This document shows, piece after piece, positions 33,653 through 48,105 of a stretch of DNA of 64,000 nucleotides. Source of the DNA: Rheum nobile. Its lineage: Eukaryota > Streptophyta > Magnoliopsida > Caryophyllales > Polygonaceae. The notes beneath the pieces were generated by a model. The model ran no database searches and was not told where the DNA came from. It saw only the letters and a program-made list of their open reading frames with translations. Positions within the stretch are counted from its first letter, which is position 1. Every line of letters starts with the position of its first letter. The stretch lies in contig WOAB01000124.1 of assembly GCA_027886185.1 (NCBI GenBank), positions 1,116,001 through 1,180,000 of the forward strand, given 5' to 3'. Made by a program: the position numbers and the translations under genes.

Positions 33653-34782
33653 GAGATGGATTAGTGCAAGTTGCAAATATTGTAATGGAAATTTTGGAGA
33701 TTTGAGTTGTGAAATATGATTTTAATTTTGAGGGTTAATATAAATAGATTGGGATTGAGACGTGGGAGGAATTTTCGGGTATGGATTTTGCCTGATGGAT
33801 CTGATTAGGATTTTTAAGCTGTATTTTTCATAAGCATATGATAAGATTCCTTTCAGATGGATCCTGGACAGGTGCCTTCATGTGTAATGCTATTTAGTGT
33901 AGATTAAGTTTTTAAAAAATAAGGTGAACTTTATGTAATTTGTTATTGGCTTCGTAACATTAAAAAGTGTATTTTTAAAAAAAAATTGTTAACGCTTAAT
34001 TGCTAGAATTATGATCACAACTCCTTTCGACATGTCGTGTGTAAATCGTTGTAACAAGCACATGTGGGATGTGGGGTTTATATAATTCACACACGTCAGT
34101 AAAGACTAAAGTTTGGTTTCTGATGAAAGCGTGTATAGAGACATTGTTATTGAGAGTGGTTTACCACTTTGTGTACCGACAGTATCCCCGTCTGTTTGAA
34201 GATGTAGCGAGATGCCGAGATCAAGGTATTCAAACTTAGTGGGCCTGACTTCAGGTGTTCCTATTGGGCCATATGACCAGGGTCACTATCAGGCCCATTT
34301 CAGCTTAATGGACCCTGCCATTCCATATAGCAATCATTAATTTAATTACGTGCTTGATATTTGAACCGAAAAAATCAATGGTGGCATAACATTTAAAAAA
34401 AAATTGGTTACTCATAATTATATAACGTATAAAAAATCCGAAAAAATCAGATTTTACACAATGTAAGATAAGATATCCAGAGACCTAAAAAAAGATAGGG
34501 TGCGTCCAATGATTTGTGTTGTACAAACCACGACAGCCTTTAATTACTATCTCATTTTAGAACATATGTATAATAAGTCACAAATGGAACAAAAATAAAA
34601 GAAACAAGTAACATATTACTTTATTTGATTGAAATTGTGCCCATAAGAATATATATATATATATATTTATGGATAGCTAGCTAAGAATGGAACCTCGCTA
34701 ATAACAAACCACACAAATTAATACAAAAAAATGATCAAGAAAGTACTCAAGGGACTCGATTGATTAGTAACTAATGATAGGA
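33653..34782. other. Intergenic sequence between B-box and EF-hand genes
   Basis: About 1.1 kb, AT-rich, with a (TA)n microsatellite at about 34649-34667. It holds the upstream region of the B-box gene and the 3' side of the EF-hand gene. No further gene or repeat is recognised. Confidence 0.5.
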
Positions 34783-35172
34783 TTAAGAAGTGTATTGGTG
34801 AAGCCACATCTTGGAGGCATCCATGAGGGCAGGGCTAAGCCTGAACATGAGAACACAAAACTCCATGAGGCTCAAGCAACCATCTCCATCCAAATCCCCT
34901 TCTCTAACCATCTCCCTTATCATCTCATCCCCATCATCATCATCATCATCATCATTTCCGAAAATGTCCTTGCTCTTATGGCAAAAGTCAAGCCCTAGGA
35001 CCTCAGCGGAGTTGATCTTCAAGCTCTCAAACGTGATCAAGGACTTTTCCGGGTCCATCAGCAGCCGGAAACCGTTGCAAAGCTCCTCCATGAACCCCTC
35101 CGTACCCAATCTCGACACCATCGACGGGAATAGGTCTACGAAAATCACCGTGCTCTCGTTTGATCTCGCCAT
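34783..35172 (-). CDS. Single EF-hand calcium sensor, PBP1/KRP1-like
   Basis: Intronless, 129 aa. The start is the ATG at 35172 (MARSNESTVIFVDLFP); the upstream in-frame codon at 35187 is TTG. The N-terminal part (FPSMVSRLGTEGFMEELCNGFRLLMD, FESLKINSAEVLGL) and the C-terminal LMEFCVLMFRLSPALMDAS match the small plant family of PINOID-binding protein 1, KRP1/CMI1 and KIC. One canonical EF loop is present, DLDGDGCLSLME, with Asp 1, 3, 5 and Glu 12. A run of eight Asp/Gly residues (DDDDDDDGD) precedes it and is unusual. The family binds calcium in the cytosol and regulates partners such as PINOID kinase or a kinesin-like protein. The partner here is unknown. Confidence 0.9.
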   Translation of the reverse strand: MARSNESTVIFVDLFPSMVSRLGTEGFMEELCNGFRLLMDPEKSLITFESLKINSAEVLGLDFCHKSKDIFGNDDDDDDDGDEMIREMVREGDLDGDGCLSLMEFCVLMFRLSPALMDASKMWLHQYTS

Positions 35173-35283
35173 TCGATCGATCTTCAATATGATATATAGC
35201 TAGCTACGTACGTATGATTTTGATTTTTTTTTAAAAGGAAGTAATTGAGAAAGTTGCCGTAAGGAGAGTTGGATGGTGGGGGA

Positions 35284-35292
35284 ATTTATATA
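35284..35292 (-). promoter_or_regulatory. TATA box of the EF-hand gene
   Basis: Minus strand CTATATAAA about 112 bp upstream of the ATG at 35172, in a good plant TATA consensus (TATATAAA). Confidence 0.6.
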
Positions 35293-36511
35293 GGGGTGGG
35301 TTTTGCTGCATATGGGCTCTGGCGAGTGCATGTGTACTGTTGCAAGGCAAGGGAGGTAACAAAATTAGTAGAAGAGGGGTTTCCGAGAAGTTGCATGGGA
35401 AGGTGGCACGGATTTGATCTTGACATAACGAAACAACGTTTGCAAGTACCGAATTCATTACTTATATTGTTTTCTTTGGAGCTACGAAATCCTCCTGATT
35501 CGTCAACCACACTCCTTTTCAATTTTCAATATTCAGTTGTACGTATTCACAGCACCCCTGTGACACATGTTATTTAGGGTAGTCAGATTTATATGGTTTA
35601 GGCCTGAGTGAATAATGTTTCTATTTTTGGGAGAAAATAAATCCAATTGACCGTGTCATATTTAAATCGGTGACGTTTAGTTTGGCAGATTAGGCAAAAC
35701 CGGAAAGAGAGAGGCAATAATACACATCAAATATTCTGCACCAATTACCTAATTGTGTACCATTTTATGTATTCTTTAAGTTTTATTTACTTATTTTATA
35801 TTTTAAACCTTAAATTAGACTTAATAATTAAGGTTTAGGGTTTATAATTTAAGATTCAGGTTTTTTAGTTTAAGGTTTAGCATTTAGGGTATAGGGTTTT
35901 AGGATTTAGGGTATAAGATTTATATTTTAGGATTTATGTTTTAGGGTCATGACTTATATTTTAGGATTTAGGATATAAATAAACAAGTTTAACCTATAGA
36001 GTACATAAAAGGGAGTATAGAAGGGGTGGTGAAGATTTAATCTCGACAATTGTAGAAACTATTAGTATTTCAGTTCATGGCAAGTTCAATTCACATCGAT
36101 CATTTGCCACCTAGTGAGTGATAAAAATAAATGTAAGCGATTGCAAATGAAAATTAAGAAAATGTGAATATATATATAACTGGTGATTTAATGCAAATTC
36201 TCATATTGTGCAAAGTGACATATATTATGGCAGCTTCCGAGAATTGATGCCTTCATCATCATGGAAGCTTATTTCTCAAGCTCAAATAAGATTCAGAATT
36301 CCTTAAAAAAACTAGCCTTTGGAATTGGAACGTTTCGTTTACACTGCTGCTTTCACTTTGTTTTTTACAGGAACTACATGTCAAATTGTTATTGGCAATT
36401 GACCTCTTATCTTTCTAACTCATTATCTCAGACTTCATACTATGCATAAATGCATAGTCATATTTTGATACAATCATAACAAGTTCATGTATTCAACATA
36501 AAGTCACATTA
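35293..36511. other. Upstream region of EF-hand gene, repeat copy and SRK1 3' flank
   Basis: 35293-35740 is probable promoter sequence without a gene. The frames on both strands at 35231-35577 lack domains. 35750-36040 is a dispersed repeat annotated separately. 36050-36511 is AT-rich 3' flank of the first receptor kinase. Confidence 0.45.
35750..36035. repeat. Dispersed MITE-like repeat with TTTAGGG-like core, copy 1
   Basis: Resembles 59693-59985 throughout. It starts TGTGTACCATTTTATGTATT and ends with an approximate inverted copy (AGTACATAAAAGGGAGTATA). The core is a run of degenerate TTTAGGG, TTTAGGATT and GGTTTATA words. This could be a MITE or a relic telomere-like array. No TSD is clear. 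Confidence 0.6.
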
Positions 36512-39399
<2,888 letters not shown>

Positions 39400-40757
39400 A
39401 TGTTTTTGGGTTTGAAATGATACTTCTTCTAAGATTTTGATATATGTATGCAGGGTTTTGGGTTGAGTTGTATTTATGTAGATCAGCTGAAAGAGGATCT
39501 TTGAGGCTGTGACTGAGCGTGTAAAATGGGTTTGTGAGGCATTTTGTCAAGTCATTTAGAGTCCACGGTCAAAGAAATAAAAGCAGAAGTTGATTGCCCA
39601 CCTCATTTGTTTTTATTAGTAACTTATACAATGGAGAATAAAATTCCGTGGATTTTTATGGTGATTGTAGTCCAAGGTCTTATTTTGTGATGCAAAACAC
39701 TCCCTCCAACTAGACAATTCTACGTTTACTTGGGTTTTTTTTTTTGGGTCAGTAAACTGTGTTTTTGATAGGCTCGGAACTCCCACTAATCTGGAAGTTT
39801 TCATCTAATTTGGATATGCTATTTCGACTTGTTTATGACTTTTTTCGTTATAATCATAATTATGTTCAAATATCAGTAGAAATTGTTTCATTATTTAACA
39901 ATTGTTGCTCATCAGTATCACAAACTACTATCAAGTCCATTTATTAATTATTTGCACTAAAATTCGAGTTCGTTGTGAAAGACCCAAGTCAAATTCCACC
40001 TACTTCTGCGTGTCAAATGGGTTAGAATTGCTTGTCGAATTATTCAAGAACATGGGAAAATTAGGCTCAGTTTGAATTATGTGTGATAATGTATTATCTA
40101 ACATTATAATATAATATTATATTTACGGTTTTTCTAGTGTGTGTCCATGGGCACATGCTAACAAGCTTAAATATGAAATTTATCTTTAAAATATTCCCTA
40201 ATAGAGAATTGATAAACCCTTAGCAAATAAGATTAAATTAATGACTAACTAAATAATTGTCAAAAAAAGAGTTCTTAGAGTGTACTCATGGACACACACT
40301 AGAAAAAACCTTACACGTAATCTAAACAGGTCTTTACTTTAATTTTTTTTTTCTAAGATGACCCAGAATCACTCGATTTGAAAATCGGATCGTTAAAATT
40401 ATACGGTGATTTTTGCTGTAAGAAAAATTGCACTCAATTTTACATATATGAAACTCACTCCCATTAGAGATTTTTGGGCAAATTGTCATACCTAGTATTT
40501 TACTTCTCCCAAGCACCCAGAATGTTTCATCCACACTTCACATAAGTTGTAAACGTGATACCCAAAGTATGATGCTTCTCTCAGAAAGGAGTAGTACATA
40601 TGAATATATATACAATTCAACCATACTGTAGACATTTCCAATGAACATTGGAATTTTTACATTAAGGTAGAATTAACGTCCCAAAACTGTCAAAAATAGT
40701 GGCGGGAAAACAGTAGGAAGACAAGACCACTCTTTCAATGTACACCTTAACAAAATT
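39400..40757. other. Intergenic region between the two receptor kinases
   Basis: Holds the promoter of kinase 1 and the 3' flank of kinase 2. AT-rich, with one MITE (40127-40310). No other gene: the 62-86 aa frames have no domain. Confidence 0.5.
40127..40310. mobile_element. 184-bp MITE with about 28-bp TIRs
   Basis: The left end GGTTTTTCTAGTGTGTGTCC and the right end are inverted repeats (26 of about 29 positions by eye), enclosing an AT-rich non-coding centre. The flanks TTAC (40123-40126) and TTAC (40311-40314) may be a 4-bp target duplication. Confidence 0.75.
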
Positions 40758-43700
40758 CTACCGACCATCTAACATGGCCGTGACCGTAACTTGATTAACC
40801 GTGAAAGTCTCGTCCTGTCGACTAGACGACGAATCCGTCTCACTCGGTTTCCATCCTAGGCAAAACCCTGGGATTTTCGGTTGAGGCAGGCACGCGCTTT
40901 CGCTGCTCAGCAACAGAATCACTGATGACATGGCGGGTCTCTCCTCTGCTCGCTCTTGCACACACAAGAGGCCGACTTGAACGCATCTGAGCACCTCGTT
41001 TACTGAGTACGAGTCTCCCATTGACGGGTCTACTAGCTCTGTTCCTTTTCCTTCTCTCCACATCTTCCATGCCTATGAAAATTCCATTGCAGTTGTTACT
41101 AAACAAATGTCATAACAGATATATGGTTTGTGTAATAAGAGCTTTACTTACATATCCTAGGAGGTTGAGTTCATGATGCGAGTTGTAGAATCCTCTGTTC
41201 TTCTTCCCGGTGATAATCTCCAGCACGAGCACGCCAAAGCTGAAGACGTCCGACTTTATTGAGAAACTGCCATCCATTGCGTATTCAGGTGCCATATAAC
41301 CGCTGTCGTGCCAAAAGGAAATGAAAATTGTTATGACTATTTCAGGAAGTTTTGGTTGGTGATGGCAATTTTAAGGGTTACTCACTATGTTCCAACCACT
41401 CTTCTGGTGTTATTTGCCTCGGTTTCATCCCCTCCGAAAATCCTCGCCATCCCAAAATCTGAAATCTTAGGCTTCATGTCACGGTCTAGTAAGACGTTGC
41501 TGGCTTTGAGGTCCCTATGTATTATCCTAAACCGAGAGTCGTGGTGGAGATATACAAGCCCTCTAGCAATCCCGCATATGATGTTGAATCGCCTTTGCCA
41601 ATCAAGAGATGAACATCTCTCTTTATCTACGTCCAAAATTGGAATTAATAATCAGTACAAGAACTGGAAAAAGGGAATTTGAGAAAGCCTTGAAGGACTT
41701 ACGAAACAACACCGAATCAAGACTTCTGTTGGACAAGTATTCATAAACGAGCATCTTCTCCTCCCTCTCAACGCAGCAGCCAAGCAGCCGAACAAGGTTT
41801 CTGTGCTGCAGTTTGGCAATCAGGTTAAGCTCATTCTTGAATTCTTCAACGCCTTGTCCAGACTCTTTTGACAGTCTCTTGACTGCCACGTCTTCTCCTT
41901 CAACAAACACGCCCTGCATCATCATTTAGTAAAATGTAACATGTTCATCACTTCAAGATGTTTGATCTATATAAAAAGTTTGAACAATATTGTACCTTAT
42001 AAACGCGACCAAAACCACCCTGTCCCAGCTTGTTGTCATCAGAAAAATTGTCGGTAGCTGCTGCCAGAGCATCAAAATCGTACAATGGAAGCTCCAAGTC
42101 ATCTGTATTGTTGTCAGTTGACAAATCTCTCTTACTCGACATACTTGTCCCACTCAGCATGAAATCTTGGCTTCTTTCAGTAGTTCCGGGTCTAGATACT
42201 GCAATAAAACAGTGCATTAGATCCAGAGTAAACCTAGGCAGCCTCTAATTATAGTTATTCAACATAACATTGTTGATACCCCTTTGATCTACGTTTGCGC
42301 TCCAAGTTTGCTTCCTCCTCCAAATAAAATAGCTTGCTATTGCTATCACAAGAATGACTGCAGCAACCAATACGCCAACGCCAATGACCACTTTCTTGGT
42401 CTGGTTTGAATCTGAGTTTGCAGTTACTGAGAAGTTTAATAGTCTATAAGTCAGTAATAGTAAAGCCTATGAAAATGTACATCTATAAAAGTTCATCTGC
42501 ATTGTTCATGAGCTATAATTAAAGCTGAGATTCCAACAATTTGAGTTCAAGAAATAGCATAAGTTGGCCGACTTAAAAATCTAAATCACTACACACTTAC
42601 CATCTGGTTTCTGTTTAGAAGATTGTATACAAATTAATGTACAGAAATTGTTACTGAGCTGTTTAATATAAAGATGGAGGTTTTTATCAGTGAAATTAAC
42701 TAATAACCTCTTTCATTCTTATTGATGAGTTTTCCAGTATTTTTTCTTAGGGTCCTGATGACTTATTGTAGCTCAACAAGCAAATCAATACCCTCTTTAT
42801 CTATGCTATTTTTGTTAAATTTATTTGTAAGGACCATCCAAATATTCCAAACCCCACAATTATTTACGTTTTAGGTTTGATAATTTCTCAACATTTTCCA
42901 TCAAACACTTCATTTCTTAATACGGTAGTATTTTCTTAGAAGATGAGAAAACCGTTGGGTGTTTTGATATGATTCAAGCTCCAAAGTTACATTCCTGAGG
43001 TTCAATATTTCCTTTTTTTGGGTATTTCCATTGAAGGACTCAACAGCTATATATTTTAATTTGGAAAATTAAAAATACACGAGTAGACTGTAGAAGATTT
43101 TAAACATCAACACGGCAACACCTAAATAACTACTTCTCTAACATAAAGTCACAATTCAAGTCTCTAACCTTAATTACCATGTTGATTAAAGAAGTAAAAT
43201 ATTAGAATTGGACGCAATGTGCATAAGATTTTAAAGTTTGCGCAGATTTGCGGGCCCTTCAAGGCTAGGGTATCAAAATACAACGTGGTCCAATATCAAT
43301 GCCAGAAATTGGATTTGGGACCAAATCTAACAAAAACATTTTGTATAAAGACCAACAAAAATGGACAGGAGGAAATCAGATAGTAGGTGGTGGACTAATA
43401 AATTTAACAATAGAGTGAATTTATAATACAACAGAAAACGTACGAATATTGTGTGAGGACCAGCTCTACACTTACAACTTTAATTGTGTCAAATAAATGA
43501 AAAGAGTAATAAATATTGGTGACAAGCGTACACCTACCAACTTCTACATATTAAACCTTGTGGGTCCAAATTAAATTGTCATCCACATCTTAAATTGATT
43601 AGAATCACTTGTTACACTCTACATGAATATGCATGTGCCATTATTCATTACAACAAAAACACAAAGAAAGATGCAATTGCTGAATTGCACCACGTATACA

Positions 43701-46008
43701 ATTTCAAATTTAGATTTAGATATAGATATATGGGGACGGCCGAAACTCAAGCGACCAACTCAACCTAACCTAAACAGTCAAAAATACGGTTTTATATTCT
43801 CCCTTCAATTTTCATTTTTCTTTCCAGATATAGGCAATTACGAATTCGCCCTTTAATTTGAGCACTTTCACTTTCTATGATATCCAATCAAAGAGATGCT
43901 TCTGTTCAAGTGAAGAGTGAAGACTTTTCATACAATAGGGAGAATCGTGAATCATGATCCACTTCAGAATATTTAAAAGGTAACGTGAACTGTTGTTTAT
44001 ATAAAAGGAGAATGGGCAAATTTAAAGGTAACGTGAACTGTTGTTTAGCCATCTGATACTTTGTCTTCATATGCTTTCCACTCATTTCACTACATATGTC
44101 TTTTGAATTTTCCCTATCAAGTAACGCTTTCACAGTTCACTTTACCTAAATATTCCTATACAATTCAATTTGCAATTACATGTCACTTATACCTACCATT
44201 CAAATTTTCAAACACAAAACAGAAGCTTAGATTTGCCAAGTTGATGCATATCTAGTGAATGACTGTTGATCAATGTTGAATTAAGTGAAGATCTATATGT
44301 ATTTTATTACATAGATATAGAAGGATATAGAAGGATATATAGGTAGGGTCATTAGTTCTCTTTTGAATCAACTATCAAAAGACTAGATTACTTGTTTCAA
44401 CTCATGTCTTCATAAAGCATTTTCTGATTTCAAAAATCAAATCACAACACAATTTTTTCTAAACTAGTACACTCAATTCTGTTGAACAATCTACTAGCCA
44501 ATTTAGCTACTGATCACCAAACATATGAATTATGAATTATACTAACAGGAAGACTTAATTAATGGCCAACCAAGAATCCAATGCAGAGCACGAATTAATC
44601 CGCGATTAAGAAATAACAGATGATTAGAAAACATACCAAGATCAGCTGCAGCAACACGAATATACAGATCCTGACCACCTTGGCTATACGTCCTCATGTC
44701 CCTAAGATCTCCCCTCCACATCACACACCCGCTGACCGACCCGAAAGCCACATGTCGGTTCGCGTAGGCCGTGCAATTGCAGTCCTTCCGGCAAGCCTCA
44801 CCGCACTCATCCAGGCTCTTGTCGTCGTCCACCACCGCCGCCCCACTCTCCGGCAGCTTCATGTCCCTAAGGACAACGAACCCGTCCGACCCGCATTCGA
44901 GGCGCGTGCGCCTCACGCACCCGTCCGACCCGTCCCTCATCCCCCACGCCGACGGGTTGCTAGGCCCGAACCCCTGCGGGCACCCGCACACGAAAAGGCT
45001 CCCGGCGTCGCACACCCCGTAGGGCCCACACACCATGTAGTCGTCGCACTGGTCTTTTGGCGCGAACCAGAACACGTTCCACTGCGCCCGATCCGCTACC
45101 CACGTGAACCGGTTCAGGATCCCGGCCGGGTCCACCATCAGCCGCGATTTAATCGACCGGTCCACTAGATTAAACATGTAGTATGCCTCGCTCGCGTTGG
45201 CCTCGAAGGTGAAGTTTAGGGCCTGGCTGGGCTTCATCTCCGGCACGCCGCTGAACCTCTGGCCCACCCACGGCCCGCTCCTGTATGTCCTCTGCGTTCC
45301 CCCATTCAGCATGTATATCTCCGGGTCCCCGGCCCGGTCAAGCCGGAACGAGTAGTTTCCCGACGACGGATCGTTTGCGCTTCTCCATGACGTCAGATAT
45401 CTGTCAAGCCCTGTTTTTCATTGCCCCAAATTCATTAGTTTTTTCACTGATTCAACCGAAATTCGGCAACAATGCGAGTGTAATTGAAGAAATTGGGGAT
45501 CAATTTTACCTGTGTTCTTATCCCAGCCGAGTCTCTGTCCGGGCAAGAGAGTATCGGTGGGGTAATCGAAGCTCTGCCAAATGTAATTGGCGGAATCGTC
45601 GAACTCGCGAACGACCAGATTCCCTGAATCGAGGAGTTGGAGGACTGGATTGGCGGCGTTGGATTGATTAGACGACCAGACGACGCCGGAGCCGCCCTGA
45701 TTGGCGAGCAAGATCTGGCCGGCGGTTCCGAGCTTGAGGGAAACGGAGGAGCTCCGGGCTGGGGAATCGCGGTTAGCGACCCAGACGATGGTCTTGACGG
45801 GGAGATTGAAGTACCAGATTCCGAGGTAGAGCTTGTTGGCACCGCCGGGAGAGAAGAACCCGAGCTCGAATTTCTGGCCGGCGGAGATAAGAGTCAGGTT
45901 TCTGGCGAGTGATTGCGACGGAGAGAGGGTGTCGGAGGAGGAAGAAGAACAGGTGGAGGAGAGAGAAAGGAAGAGAAGGAAGGGAATAAGGAGAGTTGCC
46001 TTCAACAT
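40758..46008 (-). CDS. S-locus lectin receptor kinase 2 (SD-1 type), complete
   Basis: Eight exons on the minus strand: 46008-45510, 45410-44637, 42426-42280, 42198-41996, 41913-41703, 41626-41386, 41302-41152, 41072-40758. Lengths sum to 2541 bp and 846 aa with consistent GT-AG phases. The start is the ATG at 46008 ([18 protein letters not shown]); the frame opens further upstream only from a GTG. Order: signal peptide, B-lectin (about 30-150), S-locus glycoprotein and EGF-like Cys-rich part, PAN domain (about 340-415), membrane span (about 436-458), kinase with [37 protein letters not shown] and APEYAMDG. Intron 2 is about 2.2 kb, the only long one. Exons 1-2 are GC-rich compared with kinase 1. 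It is a paralogue of kinase 1 by tandem duplication; their shared exon lengths (211 and 151 bp) support this. Frames at 44620-45168, 45285-45671 and 45637-45912 are antisense shadows. Confidence 0.93.
43967..44155. repeat. Possible small inverted-repeat element in intron 2 of kinase 2
   Basis: AATATTTAAAAGGTAACGTG at the left is roughly the inverse of the sequence ending ACCTAAATATTCC at 44155. A 24-bp unit (AAGGTAACGTGAACTGTTGT) is also directly repeated at about 43978 and 44024. Matches are imperfect. Confidence 0.35.
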
Positions 46009-46600
46009 TGCTCCTCCCACGTTAGTGAAATTGGGGAAAACGTGATATTAGTGTAGTATAAGAGTAGGAAGATGGGAATTCGCCATTGATGACGGAAGTG
46101 TGTGTCTGATAGAGATGTAGAGAGAGAGTTTTTAATTGGTATGAATAATTGTCTTGGTTACAAGTTACAAGTTACAACTTAAGAATGTATACTTGTACAT
46201 CCAAACCTCGATGCTTCGGATTTTGGTTTTTTGTGACGACGATTTGGATGTTGTTATTCCAAACTTGGATACATATATTTAGAAAACACTAGGAGATTGA
46301 CCGGTATTTTACACGGATTCTTGTAATAAAAAATTATATATAATAATATTAAATAAATAATGATAATTAATTATTATAAAATAAAGTCAATAAAATTTAA
46401 CATTAATAATATCATATAATAATAATGATGAGTATCCAATAAATCTCCCAAAATAAGAAAATATTGTATGATAATAATGTTAATAAAATAAAAATCATAA
46501 AATAAGTCTTATGTAAGAGTTAATAACGTGTATGTCATGTGTAATACACTTAGTCATCTTTCTCTTTCTTCACCAATATCTTCATCAATTTCTTTGTAAG
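46009..46600. other. Upstream region of kinase 2
   Basis: Probable promoter of kinase 2, then AT-rich sequence. A TATA-like stretch is not distinctive. No gene recognised. Confidence 0.4.
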
Positions 46601-48105
46601 TTAAGTAGAAAGTTGATTTTGTGCACCATCTTCTTCATTATCATCTTCAAGCAATAGGTTGTCACTTGAGCGATTGAAAGGAGTGGGCATTTCATTAGAC
46701 AACACAATGGAGTGTTCGGGCTCAGACGGAAAAGGTTCGACATTGTGTTATATATGATATATAGAAACAATATAGTAAATACCTGAATATCCAAAATCAA
46801 TTTTTTGAGTTCAACAAACAAAGTTGGATCGTCAGTCATATTGGAAACAGTCAATTCACGACTATGTTCATACAACTTGAACTCATCAATATCAATCCTG
46901 AATAAAAAAGTTTTCCCAATGAATACTTTAATTTCTTCATGCATGCTGCTATCATCCATATCTTGTACATTAAGAAATAAATTTAATAGCCTAAAAAAGT
47001 AAGGTAAGTATATTACAAATTAGGCAAAGAACATAATGTAGTATCAATAAAAAAGTAAAATCTCATAATGTATTAAATCAAGTTGAACATTTATGGTAAT
47101 ATACATCTACATCACGTCATTTACACATTTATGGTAATACACATTAAAATTCAGGTCAACTGTCTGATGACATACCTATAAAGTTGTATAATTTATGATT
47201 GTATTTTTATTTGTTGTCATATATATCATGTCAAATTTGGTACACAACGAAGTTAATTTTTTAATAAAAAGTTTGTATGTATGATTGTACACTATAAATA
47301 ATGTATAACTTATGCACAAAATAAGTATATAAATTATTACCTTAGCAGTCGATTTCATCATTTCAGTTACAAATTTGTTAACTCATTTTTTGACATCTCT
47401 ATCGAATATAACAAAAGATGTCATGCCATAATCATCTTTCACTGTTAATGTAACCTTAAACCTTCATTACAATGAATGTATTTTTAGAATAATAATACAA
47501 TTATTATTATGTTATATCATTTTAAGTTTACATTAAATACCCAAGAATGACGAATTTGACAATACTTTCACATTTGCCGCAATGGAATTGATCCCATTCG
47601 AGTCGAACCTTCTTTTTACATTGCTTGCACGCATGATAATATCATCCAAATGTGTTGTCAATGTCCTCTACCGTAGCAATAGTAATGCATTTACATGGCT
47701 GTAAAATAAGATAACATGGAGGGAAACCAATCATATTCTAACATTAAATATTATAACTACTAATAACAAAATGTAAATAGATATATAAAATTACCTTGTT
47801 GATATCTAGAATCTCATCAATCGGCTTAAATAATGCGATAATCTAAGAATTATCAGATAAAGAATATGAAGGTCTACTTGAAATTGAAGTTATTTTGTTC
47901 GTACCAACATGAATACCGGAGCTGTGAAGACTTTAGAAATAATCATATAAGATTAATAGTGAAAAAATGTAGCTAAATAATTAATTTTAACTAAGATAAA
48001 CATAATACTAACCTCTCCTTAAAATCAAGAATTTCTGGAATTAAGGGATCATTAATAATGATCCGAGTTCCACCACTACGTGCATTGACCAACTTGTATT
48101 GATAC
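46601..48105 (-). pseudogene. RPA1-like (replication protein A large subunit) gene, decayed
   Basis: Minus-strand exons recognisable by protein words: about 48105-48013 (GGTRIIINDPLIPEILDFKE), 47930-47795 (ending FKPIDEILDINK), 47698-47541 (CKCITIATVEDID, then the zinc ribbon YYHACKQCKKK...WDQFHCGKC), about 47465-47343 (KVTLTVKDDYGMTSFVIFDRDV), about 46970-46783 (FIGKTFLFRIDIDEFKLYE) and about 46745-46601 (SEPEHSIVLSNEMPTPFNRS, stop). This is the order of the C-terminal OB fold of RPA1-like proteins, which bind single-stranded DNA. Three premature stops are visible: TAG in the second exon, TGA where the zinc-ribbon Trp is expected (before YYHAC) and TGA after RDVKK. RPA1-like genes are often carried by plant Helitrons. 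No Helitron ends were identified. The N-terminal part was not found. Confidence 0.7.

Noticed and set aside
44620..45168. 182-aa plus-strand Arg/Pro/His-rich ORF
   Set aside because: Antisense to the GC-rich exon 2 of receptor kinase 2.
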